From CALCNS01 sp937897315 (GTDB lineage Bacteria > Bacillota > JAAYKD01), in contig DAINOJ010000018.1 of assembly GCA_036744005.1 (NCBI GenBank), forward strand, positions 1-43,266: 43,266 bases of DNA, written 5' to 3'. Position 1 is the first letter of the stretch, and each line of letters begins with the position of its first letter. The notes below the pieces were generated by a model. It saw nothing but the letters and a program-made list of their open reading frames with translations. It made no database searches and was not told the origin of the DNA. Made by a program: the position numbers and the translations under genes. This document shows positions 23,587 to 32,075 of this stretch, piece after piece.

Positions 23587-26046
23587 ATGAACCAATCCCA
23601 GAAAATCATCATCGGCGATGGTGCGATGGGCACCCTACTGCAGGCCCGTGGGTTGTTACGAGGTGGAGGTTGCCCCGAGCTACTCAACCTCACTCATCCC
23701 GAGGATATTGTGGAAATTCACACCCTATATGCCGAAGCAGGAGCTCAGTGGCTACAAACCAATACCTTTGGTGGCTCACCCTTTAAATTGGGTGTCTATG
23801 GTTTAACGGAGAAAACCGAAGAACTCAACCATCGAGCCGTGGCTTTGGCACGCAAAGCAGCACCGAACTTGCCGGTTTGGGGAGACATAGGACCTAGCGG
23901 ACAACTCATGAACCCCCTGGGTATGCGCTCCTTGGATGAGATGATCTCGGCATACTACCGACAAGCCAAAGCACTCTATGAAGAGGGTGTCGACCTCTTT
24001 CTCATTGAGACCATGGCCGATTTACAAGAAGCCAAAGCCGCCGTGATGGCGGTGAAAGCCCTTCACTCCAGCGTTCCCATAGCCTGCACCTTAACCTTTG
24101 AACCGGGCTTACGGACCTTAAGCGGTGATGACCCGGTAACCGTAGCAGCGGTGCTACAAGCTTTAGGAGTCCATATCATCGGTGCGAACTGTGGTTTTGG
24201 TCCCGAAGGCATGGTGGAACTGGTAAAACGCTTGGCAGCCGCGAGTGACCGACCGATTTTAGTACAACCCAATGTCGGGTTACCCATATTGCGCAACGGG
24301 GAAACGGTATTCCCCAGTTCTCCGGAAGATATGGCAAGCTTCGTACCTACCCTCATTGAGGCCGGTGCGCAATACATAGGAGGTTGTTGCGGTAGCACAC
24401 CCCAACACATTCAAGCCATGGTCAAGACCGTGGGCAACCAACCACCACGAACCCTGCAACCCTTATCTTTTAGCACCCTGGCAGGGTTTGGTGAAACCGT
24501 AGTCTTAGCCGATTCTTTACCCACTCGCTGGATTGGTGAACGCATTAACCCCACGGCTCGTAAAAAGCTGGCGGAGTTGTTACGAGCCGGTGCTTACGAA
24601 AGCATTGCCCAAGAAGCCGAAGATCAGGTCTTAGCCGGTGCTTCCATTATAGACCTTAACGTTTCCCTACCTACCGCACCCAACAGTGAGGCCGAGCGCA
24701 TGGAAAAACTAACCCAGGCGGTCCAACGTCGTGTTCGCGTCCCCTTATCCCTCGACACTCCCAATCCCGCGAACATGGAACTCGCCCTAAAAGTGCTTCG
24801 TGGTAAACCGTTGCTCAACTCGACCACGGCGGAAGACGAACAACTGCATGCCCTGTGTCGTCTGGCCGCTACGTATGGAACCGCCATATTGGGCTTAACC
24901 CTCGATAAAAAAGGTATCCCATCCTTGGCGATAGACCGTCTGGTCTTGGCCAAAAAAATTGTGCAGACCGCCAAGTCTTACGGCATTTCTAGGCAAGATA
25001 TCTACATAGACGGTCTCACCCTCACCGCCGGAGCCAGCCAAACCCTGCTGCCCGAGACGTTAAAGCTTATCCGCTTAGCCAAAGAAGATTTGGGGGTTCG
25101 CACGGTTTTAGGTGTCAGCAATGTCTCCCATGGCCTTCCTCAACGCCCCTTTTTAAATACGGCCTTCTATATGATGGCGCTACAAGCCGGTTTAGATCTG
25201 GCGATTATTAACCCCTTCCAAGCCGATTTGGCCTTATATCAGGCAGCCGCCGACGTACTCACCGGCCGGGATCTGCACGCGAAACGTTACATGAACCTCG
25301 CCACCACCTACACCCCGAGCCAACCCCACACTGCTTCCTCTGCTCTTATAAACCGTTCCTCCAGTGAGAATAGACCGACCGTTCTAAAAGATACTCATAT
25401 GACTCCTGCTCAACAGTTACACCACGAAATTCTATACGGCAATAAAGACCTAGTGGTCCAGTTAGTGCAAACCCTACTGAAGAACAACACTTCTGCTCTC
25501 GATATTGTGAATTCCACTCTCTTACCCGCTTTAAGTGAAGTCGGTGACCGTTACGACAGAAAGGTGTATTTTCTCCCCCAACTTCTCTTAGCCGCCGAAG
25601 CGGCCAAGCTCGCCTTGGCATACCTGCAACCCTACTTACTACAAAACAGCGAAGCCACCAAAGGCACAGTCGTCCTTGCTACGGTGGAAGGAGATATTCA
25701 TGACATTGGTAAAGGCATTGTAGGGTTGCTTTTACAGAATCATGGCTTTAAGGTCATCGACCTAGGCAAAGACGTTGCAGCAGAACTCATTGTAGAAACC
25801 GCGGTGAATGAACAAGCCGACCTCATCGCCTTAAGTTCCCTCATGACCACCACCCTACCACAAATGGGTGTGGTCTGCCGCTTGCTCCAAGAGAGACACC
25901 TTGCTATACCGGTGCTCATTGGGGGTGCCATTGTCAACGAAGAATACGCTCAAGAAATTGGGGCACACTATGGAGCCGATGCCACCGATGCCGTGCGTTT
26001 GGCCCTGCAATGCCTGCCAAGGAGGACCACACCATGCTCGAATTAG
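23587..26046 (+). CDS. metH: Cobalamin-dependent methionine synthase (no reactivation domain)
   Basis: 819 residues from the ATG at 23587 after GGAGGA. Domains in order: homocysteine S-methyltransferase with zinc cysteines at about 202 (GANCGFG) and 267-268 (GGCCG); pterin/methyl-THF binding starting near residue 313 (RWIGERINPT, IIDLNVS); cobalamin cap; and cobalamin-binding domain with the DxHxxG motif as DIHDIG (D703, H705). It ends there, whereas E. coli-type MetH has a further reactivation domain; that activity is encoded by the preceding gene. A Ser/Thr-rich linker separates the pterin and cap domains (about residues 573-607). It overlaps metF by 13 bases. Confidence 0.97.
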   Translation: MNQSQKIIIGDGAMGTLLQARGLLRGGGCPELLNLTHPEDIVEIHTLYAEAGAQWLQTNTFGGSPFKLGVYGLTEKTEELNHRAVALARKAAPNLPVWGDIGPSGQLMNPLGMRSLDEMISAYYRQAKALYEEGVDLFLIETMADLQEAKAAVMAVKALHSSVPIACTLTFEPGLRTLSGDDPVTVAAVLQALGVHIIGANCGFGPEGMVELVKRLAAASDRPILVQPNVGLPILRNGETVFPSSPEDMASFVPTLIEAGAQYIGGCCGSTPQHIQAMVKTVGNQPPRTLQPLSFSTLAGFGETVVLADSLPTRWIGERINPTARKKLAELLRAGAYESIAQEAEDQVLAGASIIDLNVSLPTAPNSEAERMEKLTQAVQRRVRVPLSLDTPNPANMELALKVLRGKPLLNSTTAEDEQLHALCRLAATYGTAILGLTLDKKGIPSLAIDRLVLAKKIVQTAKSYGISRQDIYIDGLTLTAGASQTLLPETLKLIRLAKEDLGVRTVLGVSNVSHGLPQRPFLNTAFYMMALQAGLDLAIINPFQADLALYQAAADVLTGRDLHAKRYMNLATTYTPSQPHTASSALINRSSSENRPTVLKDTHMTPAQQLHHEILYGNKDLVVQLVQTLLKNNTSALDIVNSTLLPALSEVGDRYDRKVYFLPQLLLAAEAAKLALAYLQPYLLQNSEATKGTVVLATVEGDIHDIGKGIVGLLLQNHGFKVIDLGKDVAAELIVETAVNEQADLIALSSLMTTTLPQMGVVCRLLQERHLAIPVLIGGAIVNEEYAQEIGAHYGADATDAVRLALQCLPRRTTPCSN

Positions 26047-26891
26047 CCGATGCTTTACAACTACTCCCCTTTGTACTCACCGTGGAGCTGGAACCTCCCA
26101 AGGGTTGTGACCTGACCTCAGTATACAAGTATGCAACCGCCCTCAAAGATAAAGTTCAAGCCGTCAACATTACCGACAGTCCCATGGCCAACATGCGCAT
26201 GAGCCCCATTGCCGTGGCTCATATGGTGAGACAAACCACCGACCTCGATGCGGTCTTTCACCTCACCTGCCGCGACCGCAACATCATCGGCCTACAAGCC
26301 GAATTACTGGGAGCCCATGCCTTAGGAGTGCGCAGCATTTTGGTGCTAAGCGGTGATCCCCCAAGCCGCGGAGATCATCCCTACGCCAAAGGAGTCTTTG
26401 AAGTGGATTCGGTGGGTTTGGTCAAAATAGCCAACCGTCTCAACCAAGGCTACGACTGGAGCGGGAACTCCCTAAAAGGAGCGACCAACTTCCACATTGG
26501 CGTGGCAGCGAACCCCTTAGCCGACGACATGGAAAAAGAATTGGACCGTTTGGCCGAGAAAATAGAAAACGGTGCCCACTTTATACAAACTCAACCGGTC
26601 TACGAAGCTGCGGTGCTGGCACGTTTCTGTGAACGCATTCGTCCCCATGCCTTGCCCATTATTGCCGGTGTGCTACCCATAAAGAGCCGCAAGATGTGTC
26701 AACACATCATCGAAAACATACCAGGTATTCATGTGCCGACTTGGCTGGCTGCCAAAATCGACAAGGAAGATCGCTTGGGTGGCGTCTCTGCCGCACGTGC
26801 ACTCCTTACTGAGCTTCCTCGAGTGGTGCAAGGGGCACACATCATGCCGGTAGGCAGTGCTTCCCTGGTTCACGAAGTCTTAGCGCCATAA
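26034..26891 (+). CDS. metF: Methylenetetrahydrofolate reductase
   Basis: About 285 residues from the ATG at 26034, which follows AAGGAGG and lies inside the end of metH. It reduces 5,10-methylene-THF to 5-methyl-THF, the methyl donor for MetH. Family features: FVLTVELEPPKG at the N-terminus, VFHLTCRDRN, RSILVLSGDPP, and GAHFIQTQPVYE with IIAGVLPI. The usual flavin-binding TIM-barrel length is present. Last gene of the SAM-riboswitch operon, followed at once by a terminator. No MetV-like zinc partner is seen nearby. Confidence 0.95.
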   Translation: MLELADALQLLPFVLTVELEPPKGCDLTSVYKYATALKDKVQAVNITDSPMANMRMSPIAVAHMVRQTTDLDAVFHLTCRDRNIIGLQAELLGAHALGVRSILVLSGDPPSRGDHPYAKGVFEVDSVGLVKIANRLNQGYDWSGNSLKGATNFHIGVAANPLADDMEKELDRLAEKIENGAHFIQTQPVYEAAVLARFCERIRPHALPIIAGVLPIKSRKMCQHIIENIPGIHVPTWLAAKIDKEDRLGGVSAARALLTELPRVVQGAHIMPVGSASLVHEVLAP

Positions 26892-26895
26892 AAAG

Positions 26896-26945
26896 AAGAT
26901 GGATCACGCTGCCGCAATTTCAGCAGCAGGGTCCATCTTTTTTTA
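26896..26945 (+). terminator. Terminator of the methionine operon
   Basis: AAGATGGA/TCCATCTT with an inner GCTGC/GCAGC stem, followed by eight Ts on the plus strand, 5 bases past the metF stop codon. Confidence 0.92.
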
Positions 26946-26964
26946 TGTATGTTTCTACGTCGAT

Positions 26965-27675
26965 TTACATTTCCTGGTTCTTCAGTCGCTCCAGTCGTTT
27001 GACTTCGGCTTCCGATTGGCGCAAATACAAGGGGCGAATTTGCTTATAATCGCTTGTCTCCCCACTGCGCAACCTCTCTAGGCCTAACTGAGCCAACACA
27101 GCCGGTCTGGGTAGCCTGTGGCATTCGGGTGTCATCTGCAAGCGTTCACCCAAGGCTTTATGCAGCAATTCGGCATCGCGACTCACCGCATCGCCTACCG
27201 CAAAGACCTCCTCTTTGTAGGGTTCCAGCAGTTCTGCCAACCCCACCAAAGGTTGCTGGCGTGGTGGGATAAGCAGTTCCAAGGAATGGGCGGTCTTGCG
27301 ATACAACGCCATATAGAACTCTTGGCGACGGGCATCGAGCAACGGCATAATAAGCCCATGCCCGGCAAATGACGCGGCCCACAACTCTAAGGTAGGCACA
27401 CCCACCAGAGGAATGCCCAAGCCTTGCGCCAAGGCCCTTGCAGTGGCCAAACCAATACGCAAGCCGGTAAACGAGCCCGGACCTTGTGTGACTACCACCG
27501 CTTGCATGTCTTGTATACTCAAGCCGGTTTCTTGCAGTAAAAAATCTAGGGCGGGCAAAAGGCGTTGCGAATGAGTGAGACCTGACGAAACCAGCCATTC
27601 CCCACGCACGACGTCATCTTCCAAAATCGCCAAGCCCGAATATCGGGTGGCGGCATCCATGGCTACGATTCGCAT
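26965..27675 (-). CDS. tsaB: tRNA threonylcarbamoyladenosine biosynthesis protein TsaB
   Basis: A 236-residue ASKHA-fold protein that scaffolds TsaD and TsaE in t6A synthesis. It opens MRIVAMDAATRYSGLAIL, has the diagnostic VVTQGPGSFTGLRIGLATARALAQ, and MPLLDARRQEFYMALY. Overlap of 13 bases with tsaE shows translational coupling. The gene faces metF tail to tail. Confidence 0.96.
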   Translation of the reverse strand: MRIVAMDAATRYSGLAILEDDVVRGEWLVSSGLTHSQRLLPALDFLLQETGLSIQDMQAVVVTQGPGSFTGLRIGLATARALAQGLGIPLVGVPTLELWAASFAGHGLIMPLLDARRQEFYMALYRKTAHSLELLIPPRQQPLVGLAELLEPYKEEVFAVGDAVSRDAELLHKALGERLQMTPECHRLPRPAVLAQLGLERLRSGETSDYKQIRPLYLRQSEAEVKRLERLKNQEM

Positions 27676-28127
27676 GGCAGCATCGCCTCCAACAACTTTT
27701 CATACGTTTGCCCCACCGCTTTCCAGGTGAGGTTTCGCCCGTTTTCTGCGTAACTCAAGGTGAGTTCCAAATACTCCTTTGGCAACAACTCGGGGAACAG
27801 GTTCATCCACTCCACCAAGACCACCGCAGAGCCATCTTGAAGCTCATCCCAACCCAAATCGAGCACTTCCAAGGGGTGTTGCAAGCGGTACAAATCTAAA
27901 TGATGCACTGTGAACTTCGCTTCGTAACTCTGTAACAAACGAAAGGTGGGGCTCTGAACCGCACGGTCTACCCCAAAAGCAACCAATAATCCTTGCGCGA
28001 AGGTGGTTTTTCCGCTACCCAGCTCCCCATTCAGGGCTAAAAAGGCACCAGGAAACAATAAGCTTGCCAGAGTGCGCGCCGTTTGGTCCATCTGGTCTAC
28101 ACTACACTCGTGCTGATGACGAATCAT
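27663..28127 (-). CDS. tsaE: tRNA threonylcarbamoyladenosine biosynthesis ATPase TsaE
   Basis: A 154-residue P-loop ATPase that powers the TsaB-TsaD-TsaE cycle. Walker A is NGELGSGKTTF at about residues 33-43; VQSPTFRLLQSY and HHLDLYRL are family motifs, and VVLVEWMNLFPELLP contains the Walker B-like strand with W and E residues. AAGGAG precedes the ATG. It lies 15 bases downstream of the KOW/barrel-sandwich gene and overlaps tsaB. Confidence 0.96.
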   Translation of the reverse strand: MIRHQHECSVDQMDQTARTLASLLFPGAFLALNGELGSGKTTFAQGLLVAFGVDRAVQSPTFRLLQSYEAKFTVHHLDLYRLQHPLEVLDLGWDELQDGSAVVLVEWMNLFPELLPKEYLELTLSYAENGRNLTWKAVGQTYEKLLEAMLPCES

Positions 28128-28142
28128 GACGCCACTCCTTTC

Positions 28143-29444
28143 TTACACTTTAAATGCTTCCACATTGGCTCGCGGTACTCGTAACAACCCTTGTTCGGTT
28201 TGCACTTCATAGACTAACGTCCGCACTCCCGAGGGCAAAATGACTTCCTCTAAGGGGATAGACGATATGCTGCCCGTGGCACCAAACCAGGGCTCGCGCA
28301 CCACGCGCACCGTGTCGCCTACCACAAAATCGTAGAGCGTGGCTGGAGCGATTTCTTCCTCTACCTGGATTCCTTCTTCTTCGACCGGCAACAAAATCTC
28401 AGGCCGAATGACACCGGCGCGAATTTGTGTGAGGCCGCAAATCGAGATCACTTGACCTTCTTTTTGAACAATCGTTTGGAAGGTTTGGGCGTGCATGGGA
28501 ATGCTCCCCATGCCTTCGGTCACAATCAGCGTCATGGCAAGAGAGCGATCGATGACCCCGGGTTTCATTTCGTGACCACAGATTTGCACCAAATCTTTAT
28601 TATGCAAACCACCGGAAACAATACCCTTCACACCCACTTTGAGTGCTTTCTGCAAGGCTTCTCCCTCTACCATGGCACCGGCCAGCAAAATTTTACCCTT
28701 ATCGGCTTCGGTAATATCGGGTGCTTTGAGCACGGCGGTTTCGTTGGGCACGGCGACACGCAAGGTTCCCCAAGTTTCACCGCCCACACCAAACACACCC
28801 TGCAAGCGAATGAGGTCGCTCTCGATGACCGCTCCCAAATCGGGAACAATTTCGGTCACGAACCCGCTCACATAAGCATAGGTCTGGCGCAAGACAAAAG
28901 GACGCTGTATGGAAACTTTGGCACCTTGAATTTCGGTAATCGTTCCGGCTATGGGAGCAAATACCTTGGTATTTTCATCGTCCATGGCCAAGGTTTCGCC
29001 CATTTTGACGACCGTACCCACCCTCACCTGCAAAAACCTGCGTGCCATAAGGTCCGATAACTCCAGCTCCTTAGCCACATCCACCACGCGAACCGGTTCA
29101 TCGGGATCTCCCTCTAAACGCAGCGCAATGGTGCCCAACAAGGGAGAAATGTCTTCAATTTTGCCTTTCCCCGGCGAACGCACTTCGTATTCCAGACCTT
29201 CTATAATCACACCGGCCAGCACCTGCCCGGTTTCTACGATGTCTCCCACTTTTACGATAGCCATTTGGTTCATCATATGCGGCGGTAAACCCAGCTGCTC
29301 GGTCACCGGTATGACAATGGGTTCCACAGGTTGTAATTTGGTCTCGGCCACTAAGGTATGCGGAAAGACCAATTGCCCTTTTTCTACTAAGACTTTGCCA
29401 ATATCGGGTAGAACCCTGCGAAAAGACTCACGTCGTGGCATCAT
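28143..29444 (-). CDS. Barrel-sandwich/KOW-domain protein coupled to the GlmL-like ATPase
   Basis: A 433-residue protein of unknown function. Two lipoyl/barrel-sandwich-like segments are visible, about residues 62-112 (VKVGDIVETGQVLAGV...YEVRSPGKGKI) and 138-185 (VRVGTVVKMGETLA...VFAPIAGTITEI). A central alpha/beta stretch (KILLAGAMVEGEALQKAL, GVKGIVSGGLHNKDL, LIVTEGMGSIPM) follows, and a KOW-type motif VVGDTVRVVREPWFGATG at 374-391 ends the protein. No Lys in a lipoyl-type MKM context is seen, so lipoylation is unlikely. Start ATG overlaps the GlmL-like stop codon (ATGA) and AAGGAGG precedes it. The strict coupling suggests a joint function with the ATPase. Confidence 0.7.
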   Translation of the reverse strand: MMPRRESFRRVLPDIGKVLVEKGQLVFPHTLVAETKLQPVEPIVIPVTEQLGLPPHMMNQMAIVKVGDIVETGQVLAGVIIEGLEYEVRSPGKGKIEDISPLLGTIALRLEGDPDEPVRVVDVAKELELSDLMARRFLQVRVGTVVKMGETLAMDDENTKVFAPIAGTITEIQGAKVSIQRPFVLRQTYAYVSGFVTEIVPDLGAVIESDLIRLQGVFGVGGETWGTLRVAVPNETAVLKAPDITEADKGKILLAGAMVEGEALQKALKVGVKGIVSGGLHNKDLVQICGHEMKPGVIDRSLAMTLIVTEGMGSIPMHAQTFQTIVQKEGQVISICGLTQIRAGVIRPEILLPVEEEGIQVEEEIAPATLYDFVVGDTVRVVREPWFGATGSISSIPLEEVILPSGVRTLVYEVQTEQGLLRVPRANVEAFKV

Positions 29445-31380
29445 TGGTTTCCACCTCCTTTATTCCATGAAGCTTGCCACAGAGCAGATTGCTTGCGCTG
29501 AGCAGCCAATTGCTTCTCCCATCGGAGTTCGCGACCGCGCAAATCCACCAGAATACCGGCATGCCCACCCTGAACTGTTTTCTGAAACGACTTCCAGAAA
29601 CCGTTTCCGTAGTTCAACTTCCAATGCCCGCTAATATTCAACTCGGCTTCTTCCCCGGCAGCCAAAGGTAGCACAGTAATCTCGCCAAACCGTATCTCTT
29701 GGCTCACGCTCGCACCCTTTTTGGGTTCTAAGGTTACCTTGGCCACTTTCTCTCCATTCATGGCATATCCTGCCACGGTAGAGAGTACACCACCCAACGG
29801 TTGCAGACAAAGTGTTTCAATAATTTGTAACGCATTGGCTTCATCGGTTTGGCTAAAGACCCCGGCGTGGGGCAACATAAAGTGCGAATCGAGCGACAAC
29901 TTGGTATACCCTTGCGGTAAAAAGCCATCGATCATCATCATAGCAGCTTGCATATACGAAGGTGCATGGGAAATCACACCACCGCTGCCTATGAGCCAGT
30001 CAATGTCCTTCATACCAAATAAGACTTCGGTGCCAAAGAACTCTTCGCTGGATTTGGTGGCATCGCCTTCGCGTTTGTTACCGCGCAAGGCCACGGTTAA
30101 GTTAAAGTGCTGCTTGAGCGACAAGCGCAAGGCCTCACGCGCTAAGGCTTGCTCTACCTGCAAAGCCTCTGCCGTCACCGGTAAGGTGGTAGGACGCAGC
30201 ATTTTGTTGTGTAGCCAATCGCGCACTTCTTCTTCGCTTANNNNNNNNNNNNNNNNNNNNNNNNNNNNNNNNNNNNNNNNNNNNNNNNNNNNNNNNNNNN
30301 NNNNNNNNNNNNNNNNNNNNNNNNNNNNNNNNNNNNNNNNGTGGTAGGACGCAGCATTTTGTTGTGTAGCCAATCGCGCACTTCTTCTTCGCTTAAATTT
30401 TCGGGTAGCCAGCGTACAATATTCTCGATACCTGCTTCGGCCAAGACATGCATAGCACTGTAACTCATGCCCAAATTAGCGCTGACCGTGCGATAAAAGT
30501 TGCCTTTAAACACCGAGAACACGTCGGTGGTGGCACCACCAATATCCATGGCCATAACATTCACACCATGCTCTTTGGCCAGCAACTGCAGGGAGCGACC
30601 TACCGCCAAAGGAGTAGGCAATATGGGTGCGGTTACTCGCTGATTCACCTCGGCATAGCCGGGAGCTTGGGTCATGACATGGTGCAAAAACACCTCTTGT
30701 ATGGCCAATCGCGCCGGGTTTAAGTTTTCTTTATCCATAGCAGGGCGCAGGTTATCGACAAAACGCACATCAAAGGGATGCGCAATGGATTCAAAATACG
30801 GACGCACTTCGGAGTTGCCGGCAAAAATAAGCGGCACCTTTGCATTGCTTAAGCGATTTTTAGGGTCGGCCTTGGTGAGTAAATCCACCAAAATCGCCAC
30901 TTCCAGCAGCGCACCGTTTTCTATGCCACCCGCCAGCAAAATCATATCGGGACGCAACTCGCGAATACGAGCCACCCGCTCATACATTTCTAGGCCATCG
31001 TCCTGTGCCATGACATCGAGCAAGACCGCCCCAGCACCCAACGCTGCACGCTCGGCCGACTCGGCGGTCATGGTTTTCACTAAACCCACCACCAGCATTT
31101 GTAAGCCACCACCGGCACTACTGGTGGCCAATAAGCCATCGAGGGCCTTTGGCTGAGTCTGCAAAAAATGCTTTTCATCGGTAAGGGGTATTTGTAACTG
31201 TGCTTCCAAACGGCTGACCGCCTGAAATAAGCCCAACTTTACATCGTTAAACGGTGCTTCCACTGTGGTGGGCGCATCGGCACCACCCAACAGCTTGACA
31301 CCCTGTTCTGCCACCTCGAACAATAATGCCTTGGTGGTGGTACTGCCAATATCGGCAATGAGGAAACGTTTGTTCTTCAT
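29441..31380 (-). CDS. glmL: GlmL/MutL-like ASKHA ATPase (interrupted only by the assembly gap)
   Basis: An ASKHA-fold ATPase related to GlmL/MutL, proposed reactivating partners of B12-dependent glutamate and ornithine aminomutases. The two phosphate loops are FLIADIGSTTTKALLF (from residue 6) and AMDIGGATTDVF (277-288), with LLAGGIENGA at 148-157. The 100-N gap and a repeated 55-base flank cut the gene, but removing 155 bases leaves 1785 bases, an intact frame of 594 residues, since SEEEVRDWLHNKMLRPT appears on both sides. That is longer than the ~460 residues usual for GlmL, with an extra C-terminal ~130 residues. It overlaps pssA and the KOW gene by 4 bases each. No mutase gene is visible, so the partner is unknown. 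Confidence 0.8.
30186..30240. repeat. 55-bp contig-end overlap, left copy
   Basis: Identical to 30341-30395 and ending exactly at the N run. It is the shared end of two contigs that were not merged, not a biological repeat. Confidence 0.95.
30241..30340. other. Assembly gap of 100 N
   Basis: Exactly 100 N, the conventional placeholder for a gap of unknown size. The identical flanks indicate a true gap size of minus 55 bases, so nothing is missing. Confidence 0.97.
30341..30395. repeat. 55-bp contig-end overlap, right copy
   Basis: Second copy of the 55 bases at 30186-30240, starting exactly where the N run ends. Confidence 0.95.
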
Positions 31381-32072
31381 GCTTGGCCCTCCGCCTTCTT
31401 AGAATAATACGTATAAAACGGTCCGCTGGCTGTATACAGGAGCAAAGGCACAATCGCCAACTCCACACTGCCAAACCGAGACCACAACCCTGCCAACCCC
31501 AACAGCGAACCTAACAAAATCAGCCGCCTACCGTTCTCTTTTGGCAAATGAACCGCTTTAAAATCGGGATACTTTAGGGTACTCACCATAAGAAAAGCCA
31601 GCAAGCCTGCAAAAGCCAACAACCCATAGGGGGTAAGCAGCTTGGGGCGCAGGCATACCACCGCCAACATACCACCTGCCCCGGTAATGGGCATACCGGT
31701 AAACCCTTTGCCTGGTATTGCCACATTGGTATTGAACCGAGCCAACCGCATCGCCCCACACACCGCAAAAGCCAAAGCGACCAGAGCTGCCAGCCAACGA
31801 AGCCGGGGGGCTAACACCTGAAACAACAAAAACGCCGGGGCTGCCCCAAACGTGACCACGTCGCACAAAGAATCGAGCTCTTTGCCAAAAGCACTGCCGG
31901 TAGTGCTAAACAGCCTGGCAATTTTGCCATCGAGCGCGTCAAAGACCATGCCGGCTAACACCGCCAAGGTTGCCCCCACAAACCGCCCACGGGCTGCGAA
32001 CTCCAACGAAATCATACCGCAAACCAAATTCATGGCCGTGCAAGCATTGGCCAACCAATAACCGTATTTCAT
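31377..32072 (-). CDS. pssA: CDP-diacylglycerol-serine O-phosphatidyltransferase
   Basis: A 231-residue integral membrane enzyme that makes phosphatidylserine from CDP-diacylglycerol and serine. The CDP-alcohol phosphotransferase motif is complete at residues 45-71: D-x2-DG-x2-AR-x9-G-x3-D-x3-D (DALDGKIAR ... GKELDSLCD). About seven hydrophobic helices fill the rest. The serine-specific type is supported by the N-terminal NACTAMNLVCGMISL pattern. It overlaps the GlmL-like gene by 4 bases and starts 3 bases after radA, so radA-pssA-glmL-KOW-tsaE-tsaB reads as one minus-strand run. Confidence 0.92.
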   Translation of the reverse strand: MKYGYWLANACTAMNLVCGMISLEFAARGRFVGATLAVLAGMVFDALDGKIARLFSTTGSAFGKELDSLCDVVTFGAAPAFLLFQVLAPRLRWLAALVALAFAVCGAMRLARFNTNVAIPGKGFTGMPITGAGGMLAVVCLRPKLLTPYGLLAFAGLLAFLMVSTLKYPDFKAVHLPKENGRRLILLGSLLGLAGLWSRFGSVELAIVPLLLYTASGPFYTYYSKKAEGQA

Positions 32073-32075
32073 AGG

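Noticed and set aside
28425..29060. Long plus-strand open frame opposite the KOW/barrel-sandwich gene
   Set aside because: It lies wholly antisense to a well-supported gene with overlaps and ribosome sites on both sides, and its translation shows no family pattern. Similar antisense frames opposite groL (19220-19633), the APH kinase (3424-3894) and the giant helicase (39404-39778) were rejected for the same reason.
30186..30395. 55-bp direct repeat as a biological duplication or insertion target
   Set aside because: The copies end exactly at the N run and collapsing them restores the gene frame, so this is an unmerged contig overlap.
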